From Maribacter aquivivus (GTDB lineage: Bacteria > Bacteroidota > Bacteroidia > Flavobacteriales > Flavobacteriaceae), in assembly GCF_900142175.1 (NCBI RefSeq), contig NZ_FQZX01000001.1, positions 620,001 to 684,000 on the forward strand: a DNA stretch of 64,000 nucleotides, read 5' to 3'. How positions within the stretch are numbered: position 1 is the stretch's first letter; each line of letters starts with the position of its first letter. The notes under the pieces were generated by a model. That model did not search any database, was not told where the DNA came from, and saw only the letters and a program-made list of their open reading frames with translations. A program made the position numbers and the translations under genes. Of the stretch, positions 18,073 through 25,857 are shown in pieces.

Positions 18073-18101
18073 AAAAGCCTTTGTAACCAAAGGCTTTTTT
18101 T
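18073..18101 (+). terminator. Rho-independent terminator after CAP lipoprotein 2
   Basis: A perfect 11-base-pair stem, AAAAGCCTTTG paired with CAAAGGCTTTT around a TAAC loop, followed by a T-tract. It starts 26 bases after the stop codon. Confidence 0.9.
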
Positions 18102-18160
18102 ATGCTTACCTTTTAGGTAAGAAATAATCGTTTCTTTAACTTTCACTAAAAATCATAGAA

Positions 18161-18700
18161 ATGAGTATACAAGCACCATTTAATCTTAACAAATGGATAG
18201 AAGAAAACAGAGCTTCCCTCAAGCCACCTGTTGGAAATAAGAATTTATATAAAGATGCTGGCGATTATATTGTTATGATTGTTGCAGGACCAAATGCAAG
18301 AAAAGATTACCATTATAACGAAACTGAAGAGTTGTTTTATCAACTTGAAGGTCATATAGAAGTTCACATTCAAGAAGACGGTAAAAAAAGGACCATGCAA
18401 TTAGGTCCTGGAGACATGTATTTGCATCCTGCAAAAGTACCGCACTCTCCTGCTCGTAAAGAAGGCTCTATTGGTTTAGTCATTGAACGAAAACGCGCAG
18501 ACATGAATGTTGACGATGGTCTGTTGTGGTTCTGCGACAATTGCAACCACAAACTATATGAAACCTATTTCACCCTTCATGATATAGAAAAAGATTTCTT
18601 AGCTCACTTTAAGCATTTTTACAGCTCAAAAGAATTAAGAACTTGTGATAATTGTGGCACTGTAATGCCGGTTGATGAACGTTTTATAGCTAAAGAATAA
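18161..18700 (+). CDS. nbaC: 3-hydroxyanthranilate 3,4-dioxygenase
   Basis: A 179-residue cupin dioxygenase that opens the ring of 3-hydroxyanthranilate to 2-amino-3-carboxymuconate semialdehyde, in tryptophan (kynurenine) breakdown or quinolinate/NAD synthesis. The Fe ligands His51, Glu57 and His95 fall at the same numbers as in the Cupriavidus enzyme. The C-terminal rubredoxin-like metal site of bacterial enzymes is intact: CDNC (about 125-128) and CDNC (about 166-169). Other kynurenine genes are not in the window. The next gene overlaps its stop by one base, so the two are translationally coupled. Confidence 0.94.
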   Translation: MSIQAPFNLNKWIEENRASLKPPVGNKNLYKDAGDYIVMIVAGPNARKDYHYNETEELFYQLEGHIEVHIQEDGKKRTMQLGPGDMYLHPAKVPHSPARKEGSIGLVIERKRADMNVDDGLLWFCDNCNHKLYETYFTLHDIEKDFLAHFKHFYSSKELRTCDNCGTVMPVDERFIAKE

Positions 18701-19071
18701 TGATAATAGCAGCAAAAATTATTACCGCTCTCGTAGCCCTCATTCATATTTATATTCTTTGGTTTGAAATGTTCGCATGGACTACGACCGGCAGAAAAGT
18801 ATTTAGAAATTTTCCGAAAGATTTATTTGAACCCACAAAGTCTATGGCGGCAAACCAAGGGTTATACAATGGCTTTTTAGCTGCTGGGCTGATATGGTCT
18901 TTTTTCATAACCGACATACAATGGTCTGCAAACGTTGCACTCTTCTTTTTAGGTTGCGTTGCTATTGCTGGGGCTTATGGTGCACAAACCGTAAGTAAAA
19001 AAATATTTATTGTTCAAAGTATTCCTGCATTGATCGGAATTATATTTTGGTCTATCGTAAAATTTTCATAG
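18700..19071 (+). CDS. DUF1304 family membrane protein
   Basis: A 123-residue inner-membrane protein with four predicted helices: ITALVALIHIYILWFEMFAW, LYNGFLAAGLIWSFFI, ANVALFFLGCVAIAGAYGAQ and SIPALIGIIFWSIVKFS. The core MFAWTTTGRKVFRNFPKD and AANQGLYNGFLAAGL are the DUF1304 signature. Function unknown. It starts on the last base of the dioxygenase stop (TAATG), so it is in an operon with it; whether it serves aromatic breakdown is unproven. Confidence 0.87.
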   Translation: MIIAAKIITALVALIHIYILWFEMFAWTTTGRKVFRNFPKDLFEPTKSMAANQGLYNGFLAAGLIWSFFITDIQWSANVALFFLGCVAIAGAYGAQTVSKKIFIVQSIPALIGIIFWSIVKFS

Positions 19072-19105
19072 AGTAAATTAGATGTACTAAAGATTAAATT
19101 CTTTG

Positions 19106-19113
19106 TATTTTTG
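19106..19113 (+). promoter_or_regulatory. Putative -7 box (TATTTTTG) for the aldehyde dehydrogenase
   Basis: A perfect TAnnTTTG 37 bases upstream of the ATG at 19151. It would place the transcription start downstream of 19103, which argues against any longer reading frame start. Confidence 0.45.
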
Positions 19114-19150
19114 TAATATATCTAACATAAATCACGTAAAAAGTTATAAA

Positions 19151-20704
19151 ATGTCAAAAATAGCAGCAAATTTTGGAATACACGATGCTCTTAAAGCATT
19201 AGGAATTAAAGATGTTAACGAGGGTACTTCAACCGGATCTAATAATTTTTCTTCAGGCGATATTATTTCATCATACTCACCAGTAGATGGTTCACTAATT
19301 GCAAAGGTCAAAACAACGACAAAAGAAGATTACGAAAAAGTAATGTCTACTGCTACGACAACTTTTAAAGAGTGGAGAACAAAACCTGCACCGCTACGTG
19401 GTGAAATTGTTAGACAATTCGGCGAAAAATTAAGAGAACTTAAAGAACCATTAGGCAAACTTGTTTCTTATGAAATGGGAAAAAGCTACCAAGAAGGTTT
19501 AGGCGAGGTTCAAGAAATGATAGATATCTGTGATTTTGCAGTAGGTCTTTCTCGTCAATTACACGGTTTAACTATGCACTCAGAAAGACCTGGACATAGA
19601 ATGTACGAGCAATATCATTCATTAGGTGTGGTTGGTATTATTTCTGCCTTTAATTTTCCTGTAGCCGTTTGGGCTTGGAATACGGCTCTTGCGTGGATCT
19701 GTGGTGATGTTTGTGTTTGGAAACCATCAGAAAAAACCCCTTTATGCGGTATTGCTTGTCAAAATATAGCTGCTGCAGTCATGAAAGCCAATAACCTACC
19801 TGAAGGTATTTCTTGCTTAATAAATGGTGATTATAAAATTGGTGAATTAATGACCCAAGATAATAGAATACCGTTAGTATCTGCTACAGGATCTATTAGA
19901 ATGGGAAAAATAGTTGCTCAAGCTGTTGCTGCCAGACTTGGAAAATCTTTACTGGAACTTGGTGGCAACAATGCTATCATAGTTACACCAGATGCTGACT
20001 TAAAAATGACTGTAATCGGTGCTGTATTCGGTGCTGTAGGTACAGCGGGTCAACGTTGTACTTCTACTAGAAGATTAATCATTCACGAATCAATGTATGA
20101 TAAAGTAAAAGAAGCTGTTGTAGCTGCATATCAACAATTAAGAATTGGTAACCCTTTAGATGAAAACAATCACGTAGGTCCATTAATTGATACCGATGCG
20201 GTTGCTCAATACAAAATGGCTCTAGATAAAGTGGTTAAAGAAGGTGGAAAATTAATCGTAGAAGGTGGCGTACTAGACGGTGCCGGCTTTGAAAGTGGTT
20301 GCTACGTTAAGCCTGCAATCGCAGAAGCTAAAAACGATTTCGAAATTGTTCAGCACGAAACATTTGCGCCGGTTCTTTACCTATTAAAATATTCTGGTGA
20401 TGTTGAAAATGCCATTGCTATTCAAAATGGTGTGGTACAAGGACTCTCATCTGCTATTATGACAAACAATCTTCGTGAAGCAGAACATTTTCTTTCTGCT
20501 TGGGGTAGCGACTGTGGTATTGCCAATGTAAACATCGGTACTTCTGGTGCTGAAATTGGTGGAGCCTTCGGTGGTGAAAAAGAAACTGGCGGCGGTCGTG
20601 AAAGCGGTTCTGATGCTTGGAAAGTGTACATGAGAAGACAAACCAATACTATTAATTATACTACTGAGCTTCCTTTGGCCCAGGGCATAAAGTTTGATCT
20701 ATAA
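19151..20704 (+). CDS. Aldehyde dehydrogenase, antiquitin (ALDH7) type
   Basis: A 517-residue NAD-dependent dehydrogenase. The catalytic pair is the Glu in LELGGNNAIIV and the Cys in GQRCTSTRR. The C-terminal block NIGTSGAEIGGAFGGEKETG and the following GGRESGSDAWKVYMRRQT are hallmarks of ALDH7A1/AmaB, which oxidises alpha-aminoadipate semialdehyde to alpha-aminoadipate in lysine breakdown. I start it at MSKIAANFG, because the earlier in-frame start lies in the promoter. The adjacent 3-hydroxyanthranilate dioxygenase might tempt one to call it aminomuconate semialdehyde dehydrogenase; the motifs favour the lysine enzyme. Confidence 0.9.
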   Translation: MSKIAANFGIHDALKALGIKDVNEGTSTGSNNFSSGDIISSYSPVDGSLIAKVKTTTKEDYEKVMSTATTTFKEWRTKPAPLRGEIVRQFGEKLRELKEPLGKLVSYEMGKSYQEGLGEVQEMIDICDFAVGLSRQLHGLTMHSERPGHRMYEQYHSLGVVGIISAFNFPVAVWAWNTALAWICGDVCVWKPSEKTPLCGIACQNIAAAVMKANNLPEGISCLINGDYKIGELMTQDNRIPLVSATGSIRMGKIVAQAVAARLGKSLLELGGNNAIIVTPDADLKMTVIGAVFGAVGTAGQRCTSTRRLIIHESMYDKVKEAVVAAYQQLRIGNPLDENNHVGPLIDTDAVAQYKMALDKVVKEGGKLIVEGGVLDGAGFESGCYVKPAIAEAKNDFEIVQHETFAPVLYLLKYSGDVENAIAIQNGVVQGLSSAIMTNNLREAEHFLSAWGSDCGIANVNIGTSGAEIGGAFGGEKETGGGRESGSDAWKVYMRRQTNTINYTTELPLAQGIKFDL

Positions 20705-20753
20705 CAAAAACATAAATTCCTTTGTATGTTCAATAACTAGGTTGCTTTTCAAT

Positions 20754-20776
20754 TAGTTGGTTCGTTTGACCAACTA
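20754..20776. repeat. Inverted repeat TAGTTGGT / ACCAACTA
   Basis: Perfect 8-base arms with a seven-base loop, 50 bases after the aldehyde dehydrogenase stop codon. No T-tract follows. The arms carry two of the five local TAGTTGG heptamers. Confidence 0.6.
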
Positions 20777-20879
20777 CCATGAAGCAAAGTTTGTACGCCT
20801 AGAACAATAAACATGCAAAGGAAATTTATAATACCTTTTATTTTTTTCTTCATTTTATAGTGTAAATACCTCTGTATTA

Positions 20880-20905
20880 AACTAGTAAATTGTTATACTA
20901 GTTTC
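20880..20905. repeat. Inverted repeat AAACTAGTA / TACTAGTTT
   Basis: Perfect 9-base arms around an 8-base loop, in the gene-free region. The arms contain ACTAGT, itself palindromic. Confidence 0.55.
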
Positions 20906-20974
20906 AACTAATTCTGTACAGCTTTACACAAATATTGTATAGTTGGATTGTTGGCACCTTCAATTTTAGACATA

Positions 20975-21011
20975 AAAAAATCCTATCGACTACAAGAGGA
21001 CAGGATTTTTT
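20975..21011. terminator. Terminator-like hairpin in gene-free region
   Basis: AAAAAATCCT pairs with AGGATTTTTT across a 17-base loop, with T and A tracts suiting either direction. It is 270 bases beyond the aldehyde dehydrogenase, so it may end that transcript or a separate small RNA. Confidence 0.55.
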
Positions 21012-21283
21012 AACCAACTAACTCAAAACTTGAAATTATATATTCAATGCCCAAACTTTGTGGGGAGATATATACCGTTTCAATACTTACGTAAAAATGC
21101 AAATAATAGTTGTTGCACCATACAGTTTTTTTATCGTTTCACCTTCTTATTGTATAGTTGGTATGTATTTTAACATATCTAATATTAAGATAATGTTGAT
21201 TGTAAGGTAATTAGGTGCGAATCTTTTAACATTTTTAAGATTTTTTTAATAAATTGTGCGCTAAACACTAAACATTACGTACA

Positions 21284-22192
21284 ATGACAAGAACAATCAA
21301 GTATTTATTATTGATGTTGATTACCATTGTAGTCGGTACTTACTTCTTTATAACCTGTTGCAGCGAATGCGGTGCGGCGGTTACAAGTACAGAGCCCACT
21401 ACACAAAAGGAAATCATTAAAGCGCCCTCGGCTACATCTTACCCCTTCGCTATCGATGGAAACGGATTTGCCTACAACACCAATGACAATTATAACTTTA
21501 ACATTTCGTCACACGACATTTTAATGCCTTTAAGTGCTGAATTGACTGAAGGAGTTTCTGGTCTACAAAGCCATTTAGAGTCAAATGGAAGTAATGTTAT
21601 AAACGTAACAGGATATTACACAAGTGAAGAAGAAAACAATACTGCGTTTCCTAACTTAGGACTTGCAAGAGCAAATTCAATTAAAAACGATTTAGCCTCT
21701 AAAGGATTTTCTACTGCTCAAATTAATACCCAAGGTAAACTTATGGATGAAATGATTCCAAAAGATGGTACATATTGGGGAGCTGCTTCATTTGATCTTG
21801 AAGAAAAATCTGCCACTGCAGATGATGATCTAAAGGCTTTATATGATAAAATTAAAGCTGATCCGCTAATTCTTTATTTCAATACTGCAGAAGCATCAAT
21901 TCACTTAGATGCCGCACAACGACAAAAAGTTGCCGATATTTCTAGATACTTAGATAAAGTTTCTGATGCTACCGCAAGCGTTGTTGGCCATACAGATGCA
22001 ACTGGGCAAGCAAGTACAAATATGAGACTAGGTCAAGACAGAGCAGAATTCGCGAAAAATTACTTAATGCAAAACGGAATAGCTGCAGATAAAATAATTG
22101 CTAGGTCTAAAGGACAAACGCAACCAATCGCTACTAATGCCACTGAAGAAGGCAGAGTAAAAAATAGACGAACAGTTATTACATTAAAATAA
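21284..22192 (+). CDS. OmpA-family protein with two OmpA-like domains
   Basis: A 302-residue envelope protein. An N-terminal hydrophobic segment (YLLLMLITIVVGTYFFITCCSE) is a membrane anchor or lipoprotein signal (Cys25 or Cys26). The C-terminal OmpA peptidoglycan-binding domain is clear: ILYFNTAEASIHLDAAQRQK, then VVGHTDATGQASTNMRLGQDRAEFAKNYL and a final GRVKNRRTVITLK. The preceding part (about 75-170) has a weaker second copy: DILMPLSAELTEGVSGL, VTGYYTSEEENNT and LGLARANSIKNDLASKGF. It should tie an envelope complex to peptidoglycan. The next gene lies 32 bases downstream. Confidence 0.86.
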   Translation: MTRTIKYLLLMLITIVVGTYFFITCCSECGAAVTSTEPTTQKEIIKAPSATSYPFAIDGNGFAYNTNDNYNFNISSHDILMPLSAELTEGVSGLQSHLESNGSNVINVTGYYTSEEENNTAFPNLGLARANSIKNDLASKGFSTAQINTQGKLMDEMIPKDGTYWGAASFDLEEKSATADDDLKALYDKIKADPLILYFNTAEASIHLDAAQRQKVADISRYLDKVSDATASVVGHTDATGQASTNMRLGQDRAEFAKNYLMQNGIAADKIIARSKGQTQPIATNATEEGRVKNRRTVITLK

Positions 22193-22224
22193 AACATACA
22201 CTAATCCTATAAATAAGTAAAATC

Positions 22225-22878
22225 ATGAATTTTGAAAATATGAACATTTGGTGCTGGATAATTCCATTATTAGTAGGTCTTATCTGCGGTATATTAGGTT
22301 ACCTTTTAGGAAAAGGTTCTGCCAAGGTTATAGATAACTCTGCTGAAATCAATAGTCTTACCGCTAGTAATACAAAGCTTAAAGGCGAATTGTCAGATTT
22401 AAACAATCTAAAAGCAAGCAACAGCAAATTAAAAGCTGATTTAGATGCGTGTAACCAAAGAGTAATTGCTGCAAGCAAAGTAGTAACACCTGCTCCCGTT
22501 GCCCCTAAAGCACCAAGTACTAATTTAGGTGCATCTGCCGCCTCTTTTGCTGCCGGTGCCGCTACAAGTAGCGCTTTAGCTTTTGATGGCTCTGCTGCAA
22601 AAGCTGCTTTTGGAAAAACCATTAAGCAAGATGACTTAAAACTTGTTGAAGGTATTGGTCCAAAAATTGAAGGCATGTTCAAAGACCATGGTATTAAAAC
22701 CTGGAAAGAACTTTCTGAGGCTAGCTTAGAAGCATGTCAAAAAATATTGGATACTGGCGGAACAAGATATAAGATTCACGATCCTGCTTCTTGGCCATTA
22801 CAAGCTAAAATGTGTTACGAAGGTAAGTGGACAGAACTTGTAAAGTGGCAAGATGAACACAAACACGGTAAACTATAA
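22225..22878 (+). CDS. Membrane-anchored coiled-coil protein with helix-hairpin-helix domain
   Basis: A 217-residue protein. One TM helix with glycine-zipper character (WCWIIPLLVGLICGILGYLLGKG, about 9-31) leads into a coiled coil (EINSLTASNTKLKGELSDLNNL, to about 76), an Ala/Ser/Pro-rich linker, and a C-terminal helix-hairpin-helix of the kind KLVEGIGPKIEGMFKDHGI (about 139-157), as in DUF4332 and L21-fused HhH modules, which usually bind DNA or protein. Function unknown. It is probably co-transcribed with the OmpA gene, hinting at a shared envelope structure. Confidence 0.8.
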   Translation: MNFENMNIWCWIIPLLVGLICGILGYLLGKGSAKVIDNSAEINSLTASNTKLKGELSDLNNLKASNSKLKADLDACNQRVIAASKVVTPAPVAPKAPSTNLGASAASFAAGAATSSALAFDGSAAKAAFGKTIKQDDLKLVEGIGPKIEGMFKDHGIKTWKELSEASLEACQKILDTGGTRYKIHDPASWPLQAKMCYEGKWTELVKWQDEHKHGKL

Positions 22879-22895
22879 ACATACCGTTTAAAGCA

Positions 22896-22931
22896 AAAAA
22901 AATCCCGATCATTACTGATCGGGATTTTTTT
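22896..22931. terminator. Bidirectional rho-independent terminator
   Basis: A perfect stem of about 16 pairs centred on ATCCCGATCA / TGATCGGGAT with a TTAC loop, flanked by A7 and T7 tracts. It sits exactly between the convergent HhH and desaturase genes and can serve both. Confidence 0.93.
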
Positions 22932-22934
22932 ATT

Positions 22935-23933
22935 TTATAATGCTCCGTTTGCCTCAACCCACTTAAAGTGATATTGATCTTGTGGAAATTTCATGCGCTC
23001 TGCAATTCTTTCTAACCTTGAAGGCAACTTAATTAAATAGTCACGTGCCTTTTCCGCTTCTTCATTCAAAGAACGAACAGTTTCTAGTTCCCAATACGCA
23101 TTAAGCTTACTTAGAATATCTACATAATCTTGTGCAGTATACACACCTAAACGTTGCGCACAGTTAGAGAAATTCTCAAATGCCGATCCTATTGTACCAC
23201 CAGACTCACGTAAAAAGTGTGCTGGCATTACAATTTTCTTCTTCATCATATCTGCAAAGGCAATCATCATACCAGATGGATCTTCACCCATAATGGTCTT
23301 TACAAATTCTCTATATGCTAAATGGTGTCTCATTTCATCACCAGCAATAATAGTACACATTTTACCTAATAAGGCATTTCCTTTTTTCTTTGCCATTTGC
23401 CCAACTCGCTTATGAGAAATGTTGGTAGCTAGTTCTTGAAAAGAGGTATATACAAAGTTTTTATATGGATCACGATCAGTACCAATATCAAAACCATCAG
23501 AAATTAAATGTTGGGTAGTAATCTCGATTTCTTTCATATTTACCCTTCCAGATAAATAAAGATATTTGTTCAACACATCTCCGTGTCTATTTTCTTCAGC
23601 CGTCCAAGCGCGAACCCATTTTGCCCAACCATTCGTTTTATGGTCACCGTGTTGATCAACACCAACAACATCCATTAACCAAGATTCGTAGGTTGGTAAC
23701 GCTTCTTCAGTAATGGTATCTGCTACCATGGTTACCCAAAAATCATATCCTAAATCTTTAGACTCTTCACGAATATCTTTCACTTCTTGCAAGAATGTAT
23801 CCTTTTGAGAATCTGGTAAAAAATCTGTTGGTTGCCATATATCCTCTGGTTTTATAAGGAAAGAATCCATGAAACTTTCTACCTTAGGCTCTAAGGCCTG
23901 CATCACTTCTAATCTTATATTTTTAGTAGACAT
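22935..23933 (-). CDS. Acyl-ACP desaturase (soluble di-iron)
   Basis: A 332-residue soluble desaturase of the plant stearoyl-ACP type. The two di-iron motifs are E114-x-x-H117 (AEENRHGD) and E200-x-x-H203 (GDEMRHH), with further ligands near Glu77 (TITEEALPTYE) and Glu167 (SFQELATN). It inserts a double bond into an acyl-ACP using oxygen and reduced ferredoxin, adjusting membrane fluidity. Single gene, convergent with the HhH gene. Bond position and chain length cannot be told. Confidence 0.93.
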   Translation of the reverse strand: MSTKNIRLEVMQALEPKVESFMDSFLIKPEDIWQPTDFLPDSQKDTFLQEVKDIREESKDLGYDFWVTMVADTITEEALPTYESWLMDVVGVDQHGDHKTNGWAKWVRAWTAEENRHGDVLNKYLYLSGRVNMKEIEITTQHLISDGFDIGTDRDPYKNFVYTSFQELATNISHKRVGQMAKKKGNALLGKMCTIIAGDEMRHHLAYREFVKTIMGEDPSGMMIAFADMMKKKIVMPAHFLRESGGTIGSAFENFSNCAQRLGVYTAQDYVDILSKLNAYWELETVRSLNEEAEKARDYLIKLPSRLERIAERMKFPQDQYHFKWVEANGAL

Positions 23934-23997
23934 AGTTTATTTTTTTTCAAAGATCGTTAATAAAACAATCTATTTTTTAGTAAAGTTAACGGTTTTC

Positions 23998-24732
23998 TTA
24001 GTTTCTGCCCGTTTCATTGGGATAAAAGGTATACACTGGATCACTTTGCCAATAATCTTTTGTATCTGCATTAAATATAGTTAATGGTCCTTTAAAGGCT
24101 GCACCGGTATCAATATTCCAAACATTAGCTGCTTTCTGCGGCGTGGTTTTACCAATACGAGTAACTGGTGTATGCCCTATATAAATTTCAGAATAGTTTT
24201 TTAATCGCTTCGGATAATGAATGTGATCTTTATCTAAATCTGTATTTAATGAAAGTGCCAGCTCCCATAAGGTGCGATCCCAGTAGAACGTTTTTTTAAA
24301 ATACTCATGTTCTATTCCTTTTAGGTTCGTAAAACCCGCATGTAAAAACAATCTGTTTTCTGAATCTAGATAATAATTCTCCAAGCTTTCATAAAACTTT
24401 ATGTGCCTATCTTTCGTTTCTTTAGAAGCCTTACCATACGAATATGATGTTGCCTCTCCACCATGCAGAAACCATGTTGGGTTGTCTGCCTTGCCAGTTA
24501 ACCACTCATAACAAAGCTCATCATGATTACCACGTAGGTATATACAATTATAAGTTTCTTTTAATTCTAAAAGATAATTTATGGTTTCAACAGCTTCGCT
24601 CCATCCGTCTATATAATCTCCTAAAAATATTATAGTATCATCTTCAGTTATAGCTGCTTTTTCAAGTACTTGCTTTAAAGCTTGTAATCCTGAATGAATG
24701 TCACCTACAACCAGTGTTCTTTTTGTACTCAT
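23998..24732 (-). CDS. Metallophosphoesterase (PPP-type serine/threonine phosphatase-like)
   Basis: A 244-residue cytosolic enzyme with all three calcineurin-type metal motifs: GDIHSG (8-13), GDYIDG (about 39-44) and RGNHDE (about 70-75), then LFLHAGF and YIGHTPVTR. This is the PPP/ApaH-like family, active on phosphoproteins or dinucleotide polyphosphates; which one cannot be decided. Its ATG overlaps the stop of the upstream zinc-ribbon gene by four bases, so it is translationally coupled in the SPFH operon. Confidence 0.88.
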   Translation of the reverse strand: MSTKRTLVVGDIHSGLQALKQVLEKAAITEDDTIIFLGDYIDGWSEAVETINYLLELKETYNCIYLRGNHDELCYEWLTGKADNPTWFLHGGEATSYSYGKASKETKDRHIKFYESLENYYLDSENRLFLHAGFTNLKGIEHEYFKKTFYWDRTLWELALSLNTDLDKDHIHYPKRLKNYSEIYIGHTPVTRIGKTTPQKAANVWNIDTGAAFKGPLTIFNADTKDYWQSDPVYTFYPNETGRN

Positions 24733-25811
24733 TTAGCAAAAATCGCAATTATAGCTATTATGACAAGGATAAAAATCACTAAAAAGAAAATTTTCCAAAA
24801 TGAATATGGTCTATTTCCACTTAGCACACCTGTTTGTCCATTTATATAAAAATTAAACTCTTTACCATCATACCTATATGAACTTAGGTAAATGGGGAGT
24901 AAAATATGTTTGAACTTTTCATCAGATAACTTAATATCGGCATTTGCCACTCTTTGAGTATCACCACCAATATCTCGCTTTATCCAATTATAAGCAATGT
25001 TCTTAGCTTCTTGAAATGACTTGTGATGCCCTTCTTTTAAGGAAACCGTGTATTTTTCCGTTACAAAGCCTGATAGATATTTAGAATTGAAAACAACCAA
25101 ATCTTTCAAGTTCCAAAAAGCGACTTTAGCAGGAATCTCCCTGCGTTTCTTTTCTGAAGCATTGATTAAAATATCATCTACAAAACCATCTACTTTGCCA
25201 GAAGCGTACGTCCACCTTGTTTTTCTAACCTGCCTTGTTCTTTTTCCTTTATTACTATTATAAGTTTGGGTTTCATAATAATAATCTCCGCGTTGCCCTT
25301 GATAAGACGCAAACAGATTGGCATCGAACGTCCAATAAGGCACATAAAGTCCATGTAATCCTTCTGGATCTAAAGCAGCTTTTTTTAAATTGTCTGGTGC
25401 AAACCAAATTTTACCTACCCATCCTTTAAATATTGCTTGTGCCTTTTTTGCATCTAACTGAAAAGGAACTAAAGCACCCGGTAAGATCCATCCTTCTTTT
25501 TCAATATCTTCTCGAATTAAAGGCTCGCTACAATACACACAATTAAGCGATTTGTAGTTTTCTTCTACATGTTGGTTGGCGCCACAGTTTTTACAATGCA
25601 ACAACTCTATAGTTTCGGTATAGGCATTTTCACCAACAATCTTTAAGTAATGCTCTAATTCTAATTCTTCAAAGCTCGTTTTAGATTGCTCAATAAATTC
25701 TTCATAGCCACAGTACTCGCATGTTAATTGATGTGAACCTGGCTTAAACTTAAGCTCGGCCCCACAATTGGCACATGCTTTTTTATACTCCGATTGTTGA
25801 ATATCGTCCAT
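24729..25811 (-). CDS. Zinc-ribbon membrane protein, TFIIB/PriA-like zinc fingers
   Basis: A 360-residue protein. The N-terminal third has two Cys4 ribbons: CANCGAELKFKPGSHQLTCEYC (spaced C-x2-C...C-x2-C, about 13-36) and HCKNCG...CVYC (about 72-95). A middle domain contains VPYWTFDANLFASYQGQRG and HILLPIYLSSYRYDGKEFNF, seen in bacterial zinc-ribbon proteins paired with SPFH proteins, and the C terminus is a TM helix (IFFLVIFILVIIAIIAIFA). Some such proteins are labelled PriA-like; no helicase motifs are present. It sits between the SPFH and phosphoesterase genes. Confidence 0.82.
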   Translation of the reverse strand: MDDIQQSEYKKACANCGAELKFKPGSHQLTCEYCGYEEFIEQSKTSFEELELEHYLKIVGENAYTETIELLHCKNCGANQHVEENYKSLNCVYCSEPLIREDIEKEGWILPGALVPFQLDAKKAQAIFKGWVGKIWFAPDNLKKAALDPEGLHGLYVPYWTFDANLFASYQGQRGDYYYETQTYNSNKGKRTRQVRKTRWTYASGKVDGFVDDILINASEKKRREIPAKVAFWNLKDLVVFNSKYLSGFVTEKYTVSLKEGHHKSFQEAKNIAYNWIKRDIGGDTQRVANADIKLSDEKFKHILLPIYLSSYRYDGKEFNFYINGQTGVLSGNRPYSFWKIFFLVIFILVIIAIIAIFAK

Positions 25812-25857
25812 AGAAAGTATCCCTTATCTATAAAAGGTATGTTATAATTGTTTCTAA

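Larger units (their letters stand above)
20705..21283. other. 579-base gene-free region with inverted repeats
   Basis: No convincing gene. It holds the heptamer TAGTTGG/CCAACTA five times in alternating strand (20754, 20770, 20941, 21014, 21155), a 14-base direct repeat TATTGTATAGTTGG (20934 and 21148), and three hairpins (20754-20776, 20880-20905, 20975-21011). Between hairpin and OmpA gene a run reading AACCAACTAACTCAAAACTT resembles the 5' leaders often seen before flavobacterial outer-membrane genes, but no such gene follows. A structured RNA, a regulatory hub or the scar of a lost gene are all possible. Confidence 0.55.

Noticed and set aside
20813..20860. A 15-residue open frame starting MQRKFIIPF in the gene-free region.
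   Set aside because: Too short to judge, hydrophobic by composition only, and without a promoter or ribosome site; not called as a gene.
24729..25811. Annotation as primosomal protein N' (PriA).
   Set aside because: Only the zinc ribbons resemble PriA; helicase motifs are absent and a C-terminal TM helix is present.
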